This document shows positions 1 to 8,460 of a stretch of DNA of 64,000 nucleotides, piece by piece. The notes beneath the pieces were generated by a model that had not been told where the DNA came from, ran no database searches, and was given only the letters and a program-made list of their open reading frames with translations. Numbering within the stretch: position 1 is the first letter of the stretch; each line of letters begins with the position of its first letter. Source of the DNA: Methanospirillum lacunae (GTDB taxonomy: Archaea > Halobacteriota > Methanomicrobia > Methanomicrobiales > Methanospirillaceae); NCBI RefSeq assembly GCF_046195335.1, contig NZ_CP176093.1. One strand, written 5' to 3'. Both the position numbers and the translations under genes were made by a program.

Positions 1-216
1 ATTGGGTATGATGGTACTACCCGGTACCGGAGTTCGGCCGTGCTCCCTCCTGTAATTGAATCATCATGTAACAGGACATTTTATAATGGAGTGCTGGAGT
101 TGACCTGGCTTACACGGGATATTGAGACCCCTGTCCAGACGACTGTAGATGATGCAGTAGAAATCTCTGTTCAAGAGATGAGTGATCAGGAGAATGATAC
201 TCCTGATCACCCGTAA
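1..216 (+). CDS. Hsp20 / alpha-crystallin family protein, C-terminal part
   Basis: This is an open frame entering from the left edge in frame 1 and ending at TAA 214-216, giving 71 residues. The segment RSSAVLPPVIESSCNRTFYN followed by GVLELTW matches the end of an alpha-crystallin domain, where small heat-shock proteins carry a LP..V.......Y.NGVL.(I/V) pattern. Hsp20 proteins are ATP-independent holdases. The tail after the domain is acidic and rich in D, E and Q and lacks an obvious I-x-I motif. The gene converges on the thioredoxin gene and overlaps its end by about 10 bases. The call rests on the short C-terminal pattern because the N-terminus lies outside the window. Confidence 0.6.
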   Translation: MGYDGTTRYRSSAVLPPVIESSCNRTFYNGVLELTWLTRDIETPVQTTVDDAVEISVQEMSDQENDTPDHP

Positions 217-599
217 CCACTAATTTCGTATTTTATTTCTGTAGATTTCATACGGCATTCTTCGCCGGTTTGTATCATTTCTTCTATCATTTTTTTGAGC
301 ATTGCAGGGAACACTGCACCAACCCTGCTCTGTACCGGCTTTCCTCCACAGAACCAGATAAAGGTCGGTGTCGCCATCACTCCGTATTTCTCGGCAATCC
401 ATCCAAATTCAAGGATATTGAGCATAAGAAAACTGACTGATGGTGAGAATTCCTGTGCTAGTTCCTCAATATATGGTTTCATCTGGATACAGTGCCTACA
501 GGTCGGGCTGAAGAACATCACAAGTACTGGTTCACTGCTTCGTTCAACTGCATGTTCCCATTCATGGTCACCGATTTCACGTAGTTTGGCTTCTGTCAT
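207..599 (-). CDS. Thioredoxin-domain protein
   Basis: A 130-residue single-domain protein with a thioredoxin fold. Residues 28-37 read MFFSPTCRHC, so the active-site motif is CRHC (C-x-x-C) rather than the classic CGPC. The cis-proline motif ATPTF is present near residue 77, followed by a G-x-P stretch typical of the last strand. This supports a cytosolic thiol-disulfide oxidoreductase. A short tail with one more Cys (EECRMKSTE) follows the domain. The start ATG is at 597-599 and the gene stands alone, converging on the Hsp20-type gene. The reducing partner cannot be told from the sequence. Confidence 0.85.
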   Translation of the reverse strand: MTEAKLREIGDHEWEHAVERSSEPVLVMFFSPTCRHCIQMKPYIEELAQEFSPSVSFLMLNILEFGWIAEKYGVMATPTFIWFCGGKPVQSRVGAVFPAMLKKMIEEMIQTGEECRMKSTEIKYEISGYG

Positions 600-653
600 A
601 CGGTTGTGTTAGAACAGGAGACCTCATAAATCTGTGTCTGAAATGATAGATGT

Positions 654-845
654 ATGACTGACGAACTCGTGGAGATTACTATCGCTGCTTCACCTTCGCT
701 TGTCGAAACACTTGATGCTGCAGCTGAATTGATGGAGATGAGCAGAGAGGACATGGTTCTAAAAATCCTTACACGATGGGAGAAGGAACAGACTCTACCC
801 CTACATGGTAAGGATAAGTTATGTAATATTATCCCCGGGATATGA
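654..845 (+). CDS. Small acidic protein, possible ribbon-helix-helix type
   Basis: A 63-residue ORF starting with ATG at 654, about 50 bases after the divergent thioredoxin start. The first half, with a beta-like VEITIAAS followed by two predicted helices (LVETLDAAAELMEMSREDMV), has the spacing of a ribbon-helix-helix DNA-binding protein, but no clear basic strand is visible. It lies upstream of nifB by about 100 bases. I do not recognise a named family. It could be a small regulator or an unrelated conserved small protein. Codon use looks genuine. Confidence 0.5.
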   Translation: MTDELVEITIAASPSLVETLDAAAELMEMSREDMVLKILTRWEKEQTLPLHGKDKLCNIIPGI

Positions 846-946
846 TATTCCTGATTTATCTGTATCCCTGTAACAAAAACGAATTGTTCTGAGGTTTCCT
901 GTAGGCTTTATCATAAATAGCTGAACGTCAGACGTAAGATATACGT

Positions 947-1849
947 ATGGCTGATGAATCGTACCGGGAATCAGAGGTTGACGGCACCATCGTGAAATGG
1001 GATCCTGACCAGATGCGGAAGATTCAGGAACATCCCTGCTATAGTGAGAAAGCCAGTCACACCTTTGGAAGAGCACACCTCCCAGTTGCTCCCAAATGTA
1101 ATGTCCAGTGTAACTACTGTGTCCGCAAGTTTGACTGCGTAAATGAGAGCAGACCCGGAGTTACCAGTGAAATTCTCAATCCGGAACAGGCACTCAAAAA
1201 GATCCGGGATATTGTCGCTGAACATCCGTACATCAAAGTAGTCGGGATAGCAGGTCCGGGAGACCCGCTCTACAACGAGGCAACCTTTGAGACCTTCAGG
1301 CTCATCCATGAGAATTTTCCAGACCTGATTCTCTGTGTGAGCACAAACGGTCTTCTCCTCCCAGACAAGATCGACCTTCTTGAGAAGTACGGAGTTTCCA
1401 ACATTACAGTCACCATGAATGCCCTGGATCCTGATGTAGCAGCACAGATCTACCAGTTCATAAATTATCAGGGAAAACGGTATGATTCAGGCAGGGAGAT
1501 GGGTGAACTCCTTATCGGAAAACAACTTGAAGGGATACGTCTTGCAGTAGAGCGTAAGATGCTCGTGAAAGTAAACACTGTGTATATTCCCGGAATAAAT
1601 GACTCCCAGATTCTTGAGATCGCAAAGAAGATCAGTTCCATGGGTGTTTACATCCACAATATTATCCCGCTCATAGCCCAGGCAAAATTTGCCCACCTCA
1701 AACCACCGACGATGGAAGAGAAACTTGCGATGCAGGAACTCTGCAAACCATATGTGAAACAGATGTCACATTGCCAGAGATGCAGGGCTGATGCAGTCGG
1801 GTGTCTTGGCAAAGATATCAACCCCTGTACTGGTCACAAGAGTGAGTGA
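947..1849 (+). CDS. nifB: NifB-type radical SAM protein (nitrogenase cofactor core synthesis)
   Basis: A 300-residue minimal NifB without the C-terminal NifX-like domain found in many bacteria, as is usual in methanogens. The radical SAM cluster motif C51-x3-C55-x2-C58 is in the segment APKCNVQCNYC, followed by the SAM-binding region GIAGPGDPLYN. Extra C-terminal cysteines (CQRCRADAVGCLG) bind the auxiliary clusters. NifB fuses two [4Fe-4S] clusters with a carbide from SAM to make NifB-co, the 8Fe-9S-C precursor of nitrogenase cofactors. The start ATG at 947 follows a TATA-like stretch near 920. No other nif gene is in the window, so this copy is separate from any nifHDK cluster. Confidence 0.9.
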   Translation: MADESYRESEVDGTIVKWDPDQMRKIQEHPCYSEKASHTFGRAHLPVAPKCNVQCNYCVRKFDCVNESRPGVTSEILNPEQALKKIRDIVAEHPYIKVVGIAGPGDPLYNEATFETFRLIHENFPDLILCVSTNGLLLPDKIDLLEKYGVSNITVTMNALDPDVAAQIYQFINYQGKRYDSGREMGELLIGKQLEGIRLAVERKMLVKVNTVYIPGINDSQILEIAKKISSMGVYIHNIIPLIAQAKFAHLKPPTMEEKLAMQELCKPYVKQMSHCQRCRADAVGCLGKDINPCTGHKSE

Positions 1850-1936
1850 CCCGGACTCAACCCAATATCTTTTTTGGTTCATACGCCGAACCAGATTCAT
1901 ACCATCCCCCCGGCTGGTTCACCTGGAGGTCTTTGA

Positions 1937-3310
1937 ATGCGTTCTATCCTGCCTGTGGCAATTCTGATTGTACTTTTAGTTTTAACGCAGAGTTCTTTGG
2001 CAGACGATAACTCATCAGCGGGGGTAAATAATTCAGTTTCATTTGATGATCTGGTGCATGAGAATGATCTTGTCCTTGCCCAGAACCCGAAAAATCAGAC
2101 TGCCCTGATGTATCGTGCGTTGATCTATTACAATGCAGAAAAGTATTCTGAAGCAATAAACGCATCCGAAATGCTCCTTTCTGTTAATTCAAGTTGTTCC
2201 TTTGCCTGGCATATCATAGGTTCATCCTGGGGAAATCTTGGAGACCAGGTAAAGGCTACTGAGGCATTTGGAAAGGCAGTATCATTTGCACCAGGTGATC
2301 CCACCGAGTATAATGGTCAGGGTGTTGCTTACTACCGGGTGGGTAAATACCCTGAAGCAGTAGTATCATTTCAGAAAGCTACCTCGATTAAACCTGATTA
2401 TGCAGTGGCATGGAATAACCTCGGTGTTACATACCGGTCAATGAATGAGACTGATAATGGGATTGAAGCAATAAACAAAGCTATAACGATTGATCCTGGA
2501 ACAGCCTCATATTATGCCAACAAGGGATTCTTGCTTCTGGATAAGAAAGATTATAATGGAGCTATTGTTACAGCATCAGCGGCAAAAAAGATCCAGATGA
2601 CCAACGTTCCCCAGTGGTTTGTTGCTGGTGATGCATACTACGCACAAGAGGATTATAAAAGTGCTTTCTACTCTTATGATGGCGGCCTTACCACAATGCA
2701 GAAAAATGATATGTGGTACTACCAGGGCATAAAGAACTCCCGGATTACCCAGACGATGAAACCGGTAGATGCATATTATCAATCTGTATCCTCTAATGTC
2801 AGATTCACCGGTGAATGGGACCGGGTGACGGTGATAGATTATAAAATCCAGCGGTACCAGAATACCCTTGATGTGTATGATCAGGTTATGACAATAACCC
2901 CTGATCTTGGCGAAGCATGGCGGAGAAAAGGGTACACTGCTCTGAAGATCGATGAGTTCGAAAGCGCCAAGAATGCCTATACAAAAGCACGGGAGATGCT
3001 TCCGAATGATTCTGATGTCATTGCTTCGCTTGGATATGCAACTGGGAAACTCGGGGATTATCTTACCGGGATGAACCTGATTGATGAAGGCCTGAGGATA
3101 GACCCAAACAACGGAAGGGCATATATGCAGAAAGGGGAGATTCACTCGATGTACGGTGAGAAGAAGGAGGCAATAAGTGCCTTTAATTCAGCACTTGAAA
3201 AGAATCCCCATGATTCTGATATCTTTGAAGCTCTGGAAGGAGTTCAGTTATCCCAGGGTGATTACCTGGGTGCAGTAATAAGTTTCTTTAGAGGAGTAAT
3301 AGGATATTAA
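1937..3310 (+). CDS. Secreted TPR-repeat protein
   Basis: A 457-residue protein with an N-terminal signal peptide (hydrophobic LPVAILIVLLVLT, cleavage likely after the Ala near residue 22). The rest is made of tetratricopeptide repeats; about ten 34-residue units can be followed by the A..Y..(G/A)...Y..A...F..A....P pattern, for example AWNNLGVTYRSMNETDNGIE. TPR arrays are protein-protein scaffolds, and the signal peptide places this one outside the membrane. It lies downstream of nifB by 87 bases without a visible functional link. It is one of four TPR proteins in the window. Confidence 0.8.
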   Translation: MRSILPVAILIVLLVLTQSSLADDNSSAGVNNSVSFDDLVHENDLVLAQNPKNQTALMYRALIYYNAEKYSEAINASEMLLSVNSSCSFAWHIIGSSWGNLGDQVKATEAFGKAVSFAPGDPTEYNGQGVAYYRVGKYPEAVVSFQKATSIKPDYAVAWNNLGVTYRSMNETDNGIEAINKAITIDPGTASYYANKGFLLLDKKDYNGAIVTASAAKKIQMTNVPQWFVAGDAYYAQEDYKSAFYSYDGGLTTMQKNDMWYYQGIKNSRITQTMKPVDAYYQSVSSNVRFTGEWDRVTVIDYKIQRYQNTLDVYDQVMTITPDLGEAWRRKGYTALKIDEFESAKNAYTKAREMLPNDSDVIASLGYATGKLGDYLTGMNLIDEGLRIDPNNGRAYMQKGEIHSMYGEKKEAISAFNSALEKNPHDSDIFEALEGVQLSQGDYLGAVISFFRGVIGY

Positions 3311-3337
3311 ATTCGGCTGATATCCAGCTGGTTTATT

Positions 3338-3661
3338 TCACTCGTGGTACCGTCCAATATCTGGATCAGTAATTCCTGCCTGTTTGTCAAGAGCTATAAG
3401 GAGACGATTCAGGGTCCGTTTCACCTCACTATACTGTTCTTTATCCATCGGACCACCAGCCTGATGCCACATGATCTGCTGCCTGAGTATACCGATCAGC
3501 TCTTCGATATCTGTCCCTTTAAACTGTGTAGGGATGATCAGATCTGAAAAGTAATCCTGTGCACCCATCCATGCCCGATCTGGTGGGAGTGAGAATTTTG
3601 TAACCAGATGGGAGATATTGATAAAGAATCCACGCCCGAATCTACTAGATGAGGATACCAT
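3338..3661 (-). CDS. Conserved hypothetical protein
   Basis: A 107-residue soluble protein that I do not recognise. It has a Ser/Arg-rich start, an aromatic segment DRAWMGAQDYFSD and a helical C-terminal half (IEELIGILRQQIMWHQ, EVKRTLNRLLIALDKQ). It starts 35 bases downstream of the geranylgeranyl-reductase gene on the same strand and probably shares its transcript. No signal peptide, membrane segment or metal motif is visible. Its product could be a small accessory protein restricted to Methanomicrobiales. Confidence 0.6.
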   Translation of the reverse strand: MVSSSSRFGRGFFINISHLVTKFSLPPDRAWMGAQDYFSDLIIPTQFKGTDIEELIGILRQQIMWHQAGGPMDKEQYSEVKRTLNRLLIALDKQAGITDPDIGRYHE

Positions 3662-3696
3662 GATTACTTCTCCTCCCCACTTCTCAATAAATATAT

Positions 3697-4854
3697 TTAC
3701 TCAGTCAGGGCCCGGATAGCAGATTTGATAACTACACCGCCTGCTCGATACATGGAAGGGTGGAGGAGAAGAGATCTGAGCAGCCTTCCCGGTCTGTCCA
3801 TGTCCCCTTTTTGAACGATTAAATCTCTTATGTCCGGATTGCTCATCACAGAGACGATCTGCTCCATGTCCTGAGGGGAGATTGTCTGTCTGTACCTGAA
3901 TGCTGCATACCCTATCTTCAGTTCTTTTCCTATATCGCTCCTCCATCGTTTCTCATATTGTGAAAGAAATGCAGGGTCGGTTCGTCCTGTTTCACAGGCA
4001 AGTGCAACGATAGCTCCCGCATGACGGGCAGCCCGGACTCCTGTGTATACTCCTCCGCCTGAGGTGGGCTTTGCCATTGCAGCGGCATCACCAACTGTCA
4101 TGATTCCTTCTGCAACCGTGGTTTTAAGTGTTCCAAGAGGGATTGTTCCGGATACGAACTGAACACGTTGCGATCCAAACCCTGAAATGAAGGTATCGAA
4201 CTTCTCCCTGACATGTGTTATACCACACATTCCGACACGAGCCCGCCCTTCGCCCATAGGGATCACCCAACCGAAAAACTCTGGAGAAGCATTGGGGTAA
4301 ATAGTAACCTTGTCCTGATCTACTTCACTGGCAAGGTCGCACTGGAGCCCTGAAAGGTACACCGGAGCACGAGGCAGTCCTGCCATTCTTCCGATCGATG
4401 CCCGTGGTCCATCTGCAGCAATAAGGATCTGATACCGAATATGTTCATGCCCGTTTGATCCACGAACCAAAATCTTATGCTGGTTGATATTCAGGTCGTG
4501 TGCCTGCGTTTTAAGTTGTATCTCTGCACCGGCATCTGCAGCAGCATACCCCATTTCCTGGTCGAGCATTGAACGATCCACTACGTATGCCTTTGTCTTT
4601 CCTGCATCAAAGGAGAGCGAAGCATGACCTGCCTTGACAGTGGCACCTGATACCGTATTGAGGACTGACCTGGTGCTGACTTTGCACTCTTCAAATGCTG
4701 AACATGAGAGCAGTCCTGCACACTGAACCGGAACGCCGATGTGTGCCTGCTCTTCAATAAGTAGAACATTAAGGCCGGCCTTTGCACATGATTCTGCAGC
4801 TGCAGACCCTGACGGGCCTGCGCCAACCACGACAACCTCATAATTCCGGTCCAT
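3697..4854 (-). CDS. Geranylgeranyl reductase family FAD-dependent protein
   Basis: A 385-residue flavoprotein of the digeranylgeranylglycerophospholipid reductase type. The N-terminus carries the dinucleotide-binding motif VVGAGPSGSAAAE (residues 9-21) ending the strand with an acidic residue (LLIEE), and a second FAD motif GIMTVGDAAAMAKPTSGGGV lies near residue 255. Family members saturate the isoprenoid chains of archaeal membrane lipids using reduced flavin and ferredoxin. An early Cys cluster (QCAGLLSCSAFEEC) is typical. The gene is followed by a 107-residue hypothetical in the same direction. Paralogues with other isoprenoid substrates exist, so the exact substrate is open. Confidence 0.8.
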   Translation of the reverse strand: MDRNYEVVVVGAGPSGSAAAESCAKAGLNVLLIEEQAHIGVPVQCAGLLSCSAFEECKVSTRSVLNTVSGATVKAGHASLSFDAGKTKAYVVDRSMLDQEMGYAAADAGAEIQLKTQAHDLNINQHKILVRGSNGHEHIRYQILIAADGPRASIGRMAGLPRAPVYLSGLQCDLASEVDQDKVTIYPNASPEFFGWVIPMGEGRARVGMCGITHVREKFDTFISGFGSQRVQFVSGTIPLGTLKTTVAEGIMTVGDAAAMAKPTSGGGVYTGVRAARHAGAIVALACETGRTDPAFLSQYEKRWRSDIGKELKIGYAAFRYRQTISPQDMEQIVSVMSNPDIRDLIVQKGDMDRPGRLLRSLLLHPSMYRAGGVVIKSAIRALTE

Positions 4855-4939
4855 ACTGCCTCAATATCTGATCCCCTGACCTATGAAACCTCTGAACTTC
4901 CTGTATCATTATGGTCAGGGATGCCTAACGGGTTAGGAT

Positions 4940-5302
4940 ATGGTCCGGGAACCCGAGTTCAGGTGGAAGCAGTGTATCATCATCAGAAATGATGTGAAGA
5001 TGAGTTGTGGAAAAAAATGTGCCCAGGCTGGTCACGCGGCCATCGTTGCGTATGAAAAAGCTGATGCGACTTCTAAAAAGGCATGGATGAATGAAGGTCA
5101 GAAGAAGGTAGTACTGAAGGCGAGCGATGAACGTACACTCTTTGAATTGAAAAGTATCGCCGAAGCTGCAGGAATCTCAGCAGCGCTTATTCAGGATGCA
5201 GGGATGACTGAGATCCCGCCTGGTACAATTACGGCTCTTGGACTGGGACCTGCAAAGACTGAAGAACTTGATAAGATTACGGGAAATCTCTCCCTCCTAT
5301 GA
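4940..5302 (+). CDS. pth2: Peptidyl-tRNA hydrolase, archaeal type (Pth2)
   Basis: A 120-residue protein spanning the whole Pth2 fold. The signature MSCGKKCAQAGHAAI near residue 20 matches the MS.GK.AAQ..HA pattern of the family, and the conserved C-terminal GPPTE-like region appears as GLGPAKTEELDKI. Pth2 cleaves the ester bond of peptidyl-tRNA released from stalled ribosomes and recycles the tRNA. Its stop overlaps the ATG of truD by four bases (ATGA), so the two genes form a translationally coupled pair acting on tRNA. The start at 4940 leaves a short N-terminal extension common in Methanomicrobiales. Confidence 0.92.
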   Translation: MVREPEFRWKQCIIIRNDVKMSCGKKCAQAGHAAIVAYEKADATSKKAWMNEGQKKVVLKASDERTLFELKSIAEAAGISAALIQDAGMTEIPPGTITALGLGPAKTEELDKITGNLSLL

Positions 5303-6573
5303 GAAAAAGCCCGTATCCCATTGACCATACGCTCGGCCTCTCCTGGTATATTTCAGACCTGGATGGTATCGGGGGGAGGCTTAAGGGAGATCCTGAAGAT
5401 TTTGTTGTAGAAGAAATATCTGATAATCCTTCTTCAACAGGAACCGGGCCATACCTCATCTGCCGGTTAACCAAAAAAAACTGGGATCAACAACGAGCCA
5501 TCAAGGAGATTGCAGGCAGACTCGGGGTGAGTCACCAGCGATTTGGTTTTGCAGGAACCAAGGATAAACGGGCTGTTACAACACAGTTTATCTCAATATA
5601 TAAAGCAGATCCTGCGGTTATCCAGTCACTACACATCCCAGATATGACGATTGAACCGGTGGGCTTTTCTGATCATCAGATCTCACTTGGTGATCTCAAG
5701 GGAAACCGGTTCAGGATATCATTATCTGAATATGAATCTCTCAAGCCTGAAACAACCACTGACGATATTGTGGCTGGACTTGCAGGAGGGGTTCCGAATT
5801 ACTTCGGGTATCAGCGGTTCGGTGTTCAGCGTCCTGTCACCCACCTGACCGGCCTTGATATTCTTCGTGGTTCGTATGAGGATGCAGTCAGAACCTTTGT
5901 GAGTACTCCTTCTACAGGTGAGAGTGAGGAGTATGCCGAGGGACGAAAATTCTATGCTGATACTGGAGATGCCAAAGAGGCCCTTCATCATATCCCTGTT
6001 CGTCTCTCTCTTGAACGCTCACTTCTGCATCATCTGGTAAGCAATCCCGGGGATTATGCTGGTGCGTTCCATACCTTTCCACGGACACTGAGATCCATGT
6101 TCGTAAGTGCGGTTCAGTCATGGCTGTTTAACCGTGCTTTGAGTATGCGGATAGAAGAGGGCAGAGGTCTTGCTGATCCTGTGGAAGGTGACCGGATTGT
6201 CTTTTCTGACGGGCGTTCGGACACAGTTACAACAGGAACATCCAGGATGGCAGCAATGCAGGTGAAACGGGATAGGTGCCGTATTGCAATCTTTATGCAG
6301 GGTTCTGAACCTGTCCAGGCAACAGGACCAGACGACAAAAACATGGCCTGGCTGATGGAACAAGAGGGAATTACCAGTGAGATGTTTGGGACTGCATCAA
6401 CATTTCTGGAGACCCGGTTCTCGGGAGCGCCCAGATCGATCCTCCTCAATTCAGATGTCAGTATTGAGATGGGTGAAAACCGGATGAACTTCGCATTCTC
6501 GCTTCAGCCAGGTCAATATGCAACGACCCTGCTTCGAGAGATCATGAAAGCAGATCCTATCATGATGATCTGA
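5299..6573 (+). CDS. truD: tRNA pseudouridine synthase D (TruD)
   Basis: A 424-residue protein of normal archaeal TruD length. The catalytic motif FAGTKDKRAVTTQ is near residue 89, with the Asp serving as nucleophile. The NRFRI segment and GVPNYFGYQRFGVQRP are further TruD signatures. TruD converts U13 of tRNA-Glu (and other uridines in archaea, including position 35 of tRNA-Tyr) to pseudouridine. It overlaps pth2 by four bases. The gene converges on the riboflavin reductase gene 12 bases downstream. Confidence 0.94.
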   Translation: MRKSPYPIDHTLGLSWYISDLDGIGGRLKGDPEDFVVEEISDNPSSTGTGPYLICRLTKKNWDQQRAIKEIAGRLGVSHQRFGFAGTKDKRAVTTQFISIYKADPAVIQSLHIPDMTIEPVGFSDHQISLGDLKGNRFRISLSEYESLKPETTTDDIVAGLAGGVPNYFGYQRFGVQRPVTHLTGLDILRGSYEDAVRTFVSTPSTGESEEYAEGRKFYADTGDAKEALHHIPVRLSLERSLLHHLVSNPGDYAGAFHTFPRTLRSMFVSAVQSWLFNRALSMRIEEGRGLADPVEGDRIVFSDGRSDTVTTGTSRMAAMQVKRDRCRIAIFMQGSEPVQATGPDDKNMAWLMEQEGITSEMFGTASTFLETRFSGAPRSILLNSDVSIEMGENRMNFAFSLQPGQYATTLLREIMKADPIMMI

Positions 6574-6585
6574 TCTTCACAACAT

Positions 6586-7266
6586 TCAGGACCGGCGAAC
6601 CACGTATTCGGTGATCAGGTTCTCGCCGGCGAGATAATTCTTTTTCAGTTCAAGTTTTATAAGGTCATCAACTGACCGGGTTGGAAGTCCGCCAACAAGG
6701 GAAGGTGTGTCTGTCCCACCAGCAATGAATGGGAGATGAATCAGTACAATCTCATCAATAAGACCAAGTGAGAACATCTGACCATTTAGCGTTGACCCCC
6801 CTTCAATCATCAGTTGTTTCACTCCATATTGTGAAGAGAGCCGGTTTAACAGGAGAGCGAGGTCGACTTTCTCCTCTCCTACAACCTCAATAATTGCACC
6901 TTTTTCTTTGAGTACTGCTATCTTTTCGCTCTCTGCCTCCTTACTCACTGCAATGATTGTTGGTGAATCTGCAGATAGCACGTTTGCGTCAGGAGAAATA
7001 TCTGCATGTGACGAGGGAATTACCCTGATTGGGTTTTTCCCCTCAACATATCTCACAGTTAAAAATGAATTATCAATCCGTATGGTATTTGAGCCGACCA
7101 TGATTGCATCAGAATCAGCCCTGATGCGATGGAGCAGGACCTCAGCCTCATGTGACATAAACTGCATCAGGAGTTTTGACGATGCACCCCGGGTCACGGT
7201 TAATTTTCCGTCAACAGTCACCTCAGAGACGAGTACGACATGAGGACGGTTCTGGTCTCCAGACAT
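6586..7266 (-). CDS. 2,5-diamino-6-ribosylamino-4(3H)-pyrimidinone 5'-phosphate reductase
   Basis: A 226-residue RibD C-terminal-domain protein of the archaeal ArfC type (RIB7/MJ0671). It reduces the ribosyl side chain of the pyrimidine intermediate of riboflavin and F420/FO synthesis using NADPH. Visible motifs are VTVDGKLT near the N-terminus, the DAIMVGSNTIRIDNS segment that binds the cofactor, and IEGGSTLNGQM near residue 165. I place the start at ATG 7264-7266, giving a normal family N-terminus; an upstream in-frame TTG at 7333-7335 would add 23 residues that do not resemble the family. It stands alone between truD and a cupin gene. Confidence 0.85.
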   Translation of the reverse strand: MSGDQNRPHVVLVSEVTVDGKLTVTRGASSKLLMQFMSHEAEVLLHRIRADSDAIMVGSNTIRIDNSFLTVRYVEGKNPIRVIPSSHADISPDANVLSADSPTIIAVSKEAESEKIAVLKEKGAIIEVVGEEKVDLALLLNRLSSQYGVKQLMIEGGSTLNGQMFSLGLIDEIVLIHLPFIAGGTDTPSLVGGLPTRSVDDLIKLELKKNYLAGENLITEYVVRRS

Positions 7267-7361
7267 TCGTACCAACACTATTGGTGGTGAGCTCAATTTA
7301 AACTGGTCCCTGGTATCTCTGATCAAAGGGGTCAAATAGGATCCGGTTCTGATAACTCGGT

Positions 7362-7694
7362 ATGGGAGAAGATTCTCTGGATCTCAAAGGCAAGATTATC
7401 AGACCTGCAGACCTGGTTAATTACCAGGATGGAAGCGTTGTGAGCAGGATGCTTACATATACGCCCCAGGGGACGATCACAATATTTGCTTTTGCTGCGG
7501 GATCCGGTTTATCTGAGCATACTGCCCCATTCGATGCTGTTCTCCAGGTTCTAGAAGGCAACGCAGAAGTAAGTCTTGCAGGAAAAAATTTTGATGTTGT
7601 TTCTGGTGATATGATTATTCTTCCTGCGAATATCCCCCACGCTGTCCACGCATCGATCTCGTTTAAGATGATGCTCACCATGATCCATGCATAA
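7362..7694 (+). CDS. Single-domain cupin protein
   Basis: A 110-residue beta-barrel protein. Cupin motif 1 is recognisable as GSGLSEHTAPFDAVLQVLEG, though it has only one of the two usual metal-binding His, and motif 2 as GDMIILPANIPHAV with a conserved His. Such small cupins bind a metal or a ligand and often act in carbohydrate or redox metabolism, but the substrate cannot be deduced. The ATG at 7362 leaves about 95 bases to the divergent riboflavin reductase start. A stem-loop follows about 90 bases after the stop. Confidence 0.8.
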   Translation: MGEDSLDLKGKIIRPADLVNYQDGSVVSRMLTYTPQGTITIFAFAAGSGLSEHTAPFDAVLQVLEGNAEVSLAGKNFDVVSGDMIILPANIPHAVHASISFKMMLTMIHA

Positions 7695-7780
7695 CTCTCC
7701 TACAAATGTGACATGCGAAGACTCATGACAAAAAGCATAACAGGTCGGACTTCTTCTGAGTATTACCAATCCTGTTGCAT

Positions 7781-7801
7781 CTGTTCAGGTTTTCTGAACA
7801 G
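7781..7801 (+). terminator. Stem-loop between cupin and phosphotransferase genes
   Basis: Perfect 8-bp inverted repeat CTGTTCAG / CTGAACAG with a GTTTT loop. It lies after the cupin gene and 27 bases before the next start codon. It may end the cupin transcript or sit in the leader of the following gene; there is no T run directly after it, so either reading is open. Confidence 0.4.
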
Positions 7802-7827
7802 GTGGACGGGGTGAGGGACAATATAGG

Positions 7828-8460
7828 ATGAATATTACCGCTTTTCGTTACCGTTTCATCGGGTATGTCGAACCGTTATCTGGGATTTTTCTAAAATTTG
7901 GCATTTCCCCGAACATGATTACGATTCTCTCACTCCTGGCGGGAGTTGCATGTGCTGTCTGCTATTCGATGAGTGCTTTTCTTCCTGGTAGCATTCTTCT
8001 TTTCATATCAGCCATCCTCGATCTGGTAGATGGAACTGTAGCACGTAGGTCAGGAAGAGAGACCCGGTTTGGTGCAGTTTTTGACTGGATTGCAGACAAA
8101 TACACTGATGCAGTTGTGATCATTGGTGTAGGAATATCAGCGATTCCAATAATTACCAGGATCATTCCCGGGCCGACAACCTGGGATTTCGCAATTGTGG
8201 CACTTGCTGTCACCGGTTCCCTGATGAACACCTTCATAAAACCGGTCACGTATGCTGAGATAGGTTTCACAGAACGACGGGATGGAAAGATAGAAGATCC
8301 CCTTGAAGGGGTGGGTTTTTTTGGCAGACCCGAGACCCTCCTGATTCTTGGACTTGGGGGTCTCGTCGGCTACATCTGGGTTTCAGTTATAATAATTGCA
8401 ATCTGTACAAACCTTTCAGCACTTGAGAGGATTATCTACCTCTACCGGCGATATTCGTGA
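7828..8460 (+). CDS. CDP-alcohol phosphatidyltransferase family membrane enzyme
   Basis: A 210-residue integral membrane protein with about six hydrophobic segments. It carries the full family signature D-G-x2-A-R-x8-G-x3-D-x3-D as DGTVARRSGRETRFGAVFDW followed by IAD, with the Asp residues that bind the metal and CDP. The family moves a phospho-alcohol from CDP-archaeol or to an alcohol such as myo-inositol 1-phosphate, serine or glycerophosphate, making polar headgroups of archaeal lipids. Archaetidylinositol-phosphate synthase is a good candidate, but the acceptor cannot be told from motifs. Its 3' end overlaps the 3' end of artA by 29 bases. Confidence 0.85.
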   Translation: MNITAFRYRFIGYVEPLSGIFLKFGISPNMITILSLLAGVACAVCYSMSAFLPGSILLFISAILDLVDGTVARRSGRETRFGAVFDWIADKYTDAVVIIGVGISAIPIITRIIPGPTTWDFAIVALAVTGSLMNTFIKPVTYAEIGFTERRDGKIEDPLEGVGFFGRPETLLILGLGGLVGYIWVSVIIIAICTNLSALERIIYLYRRYS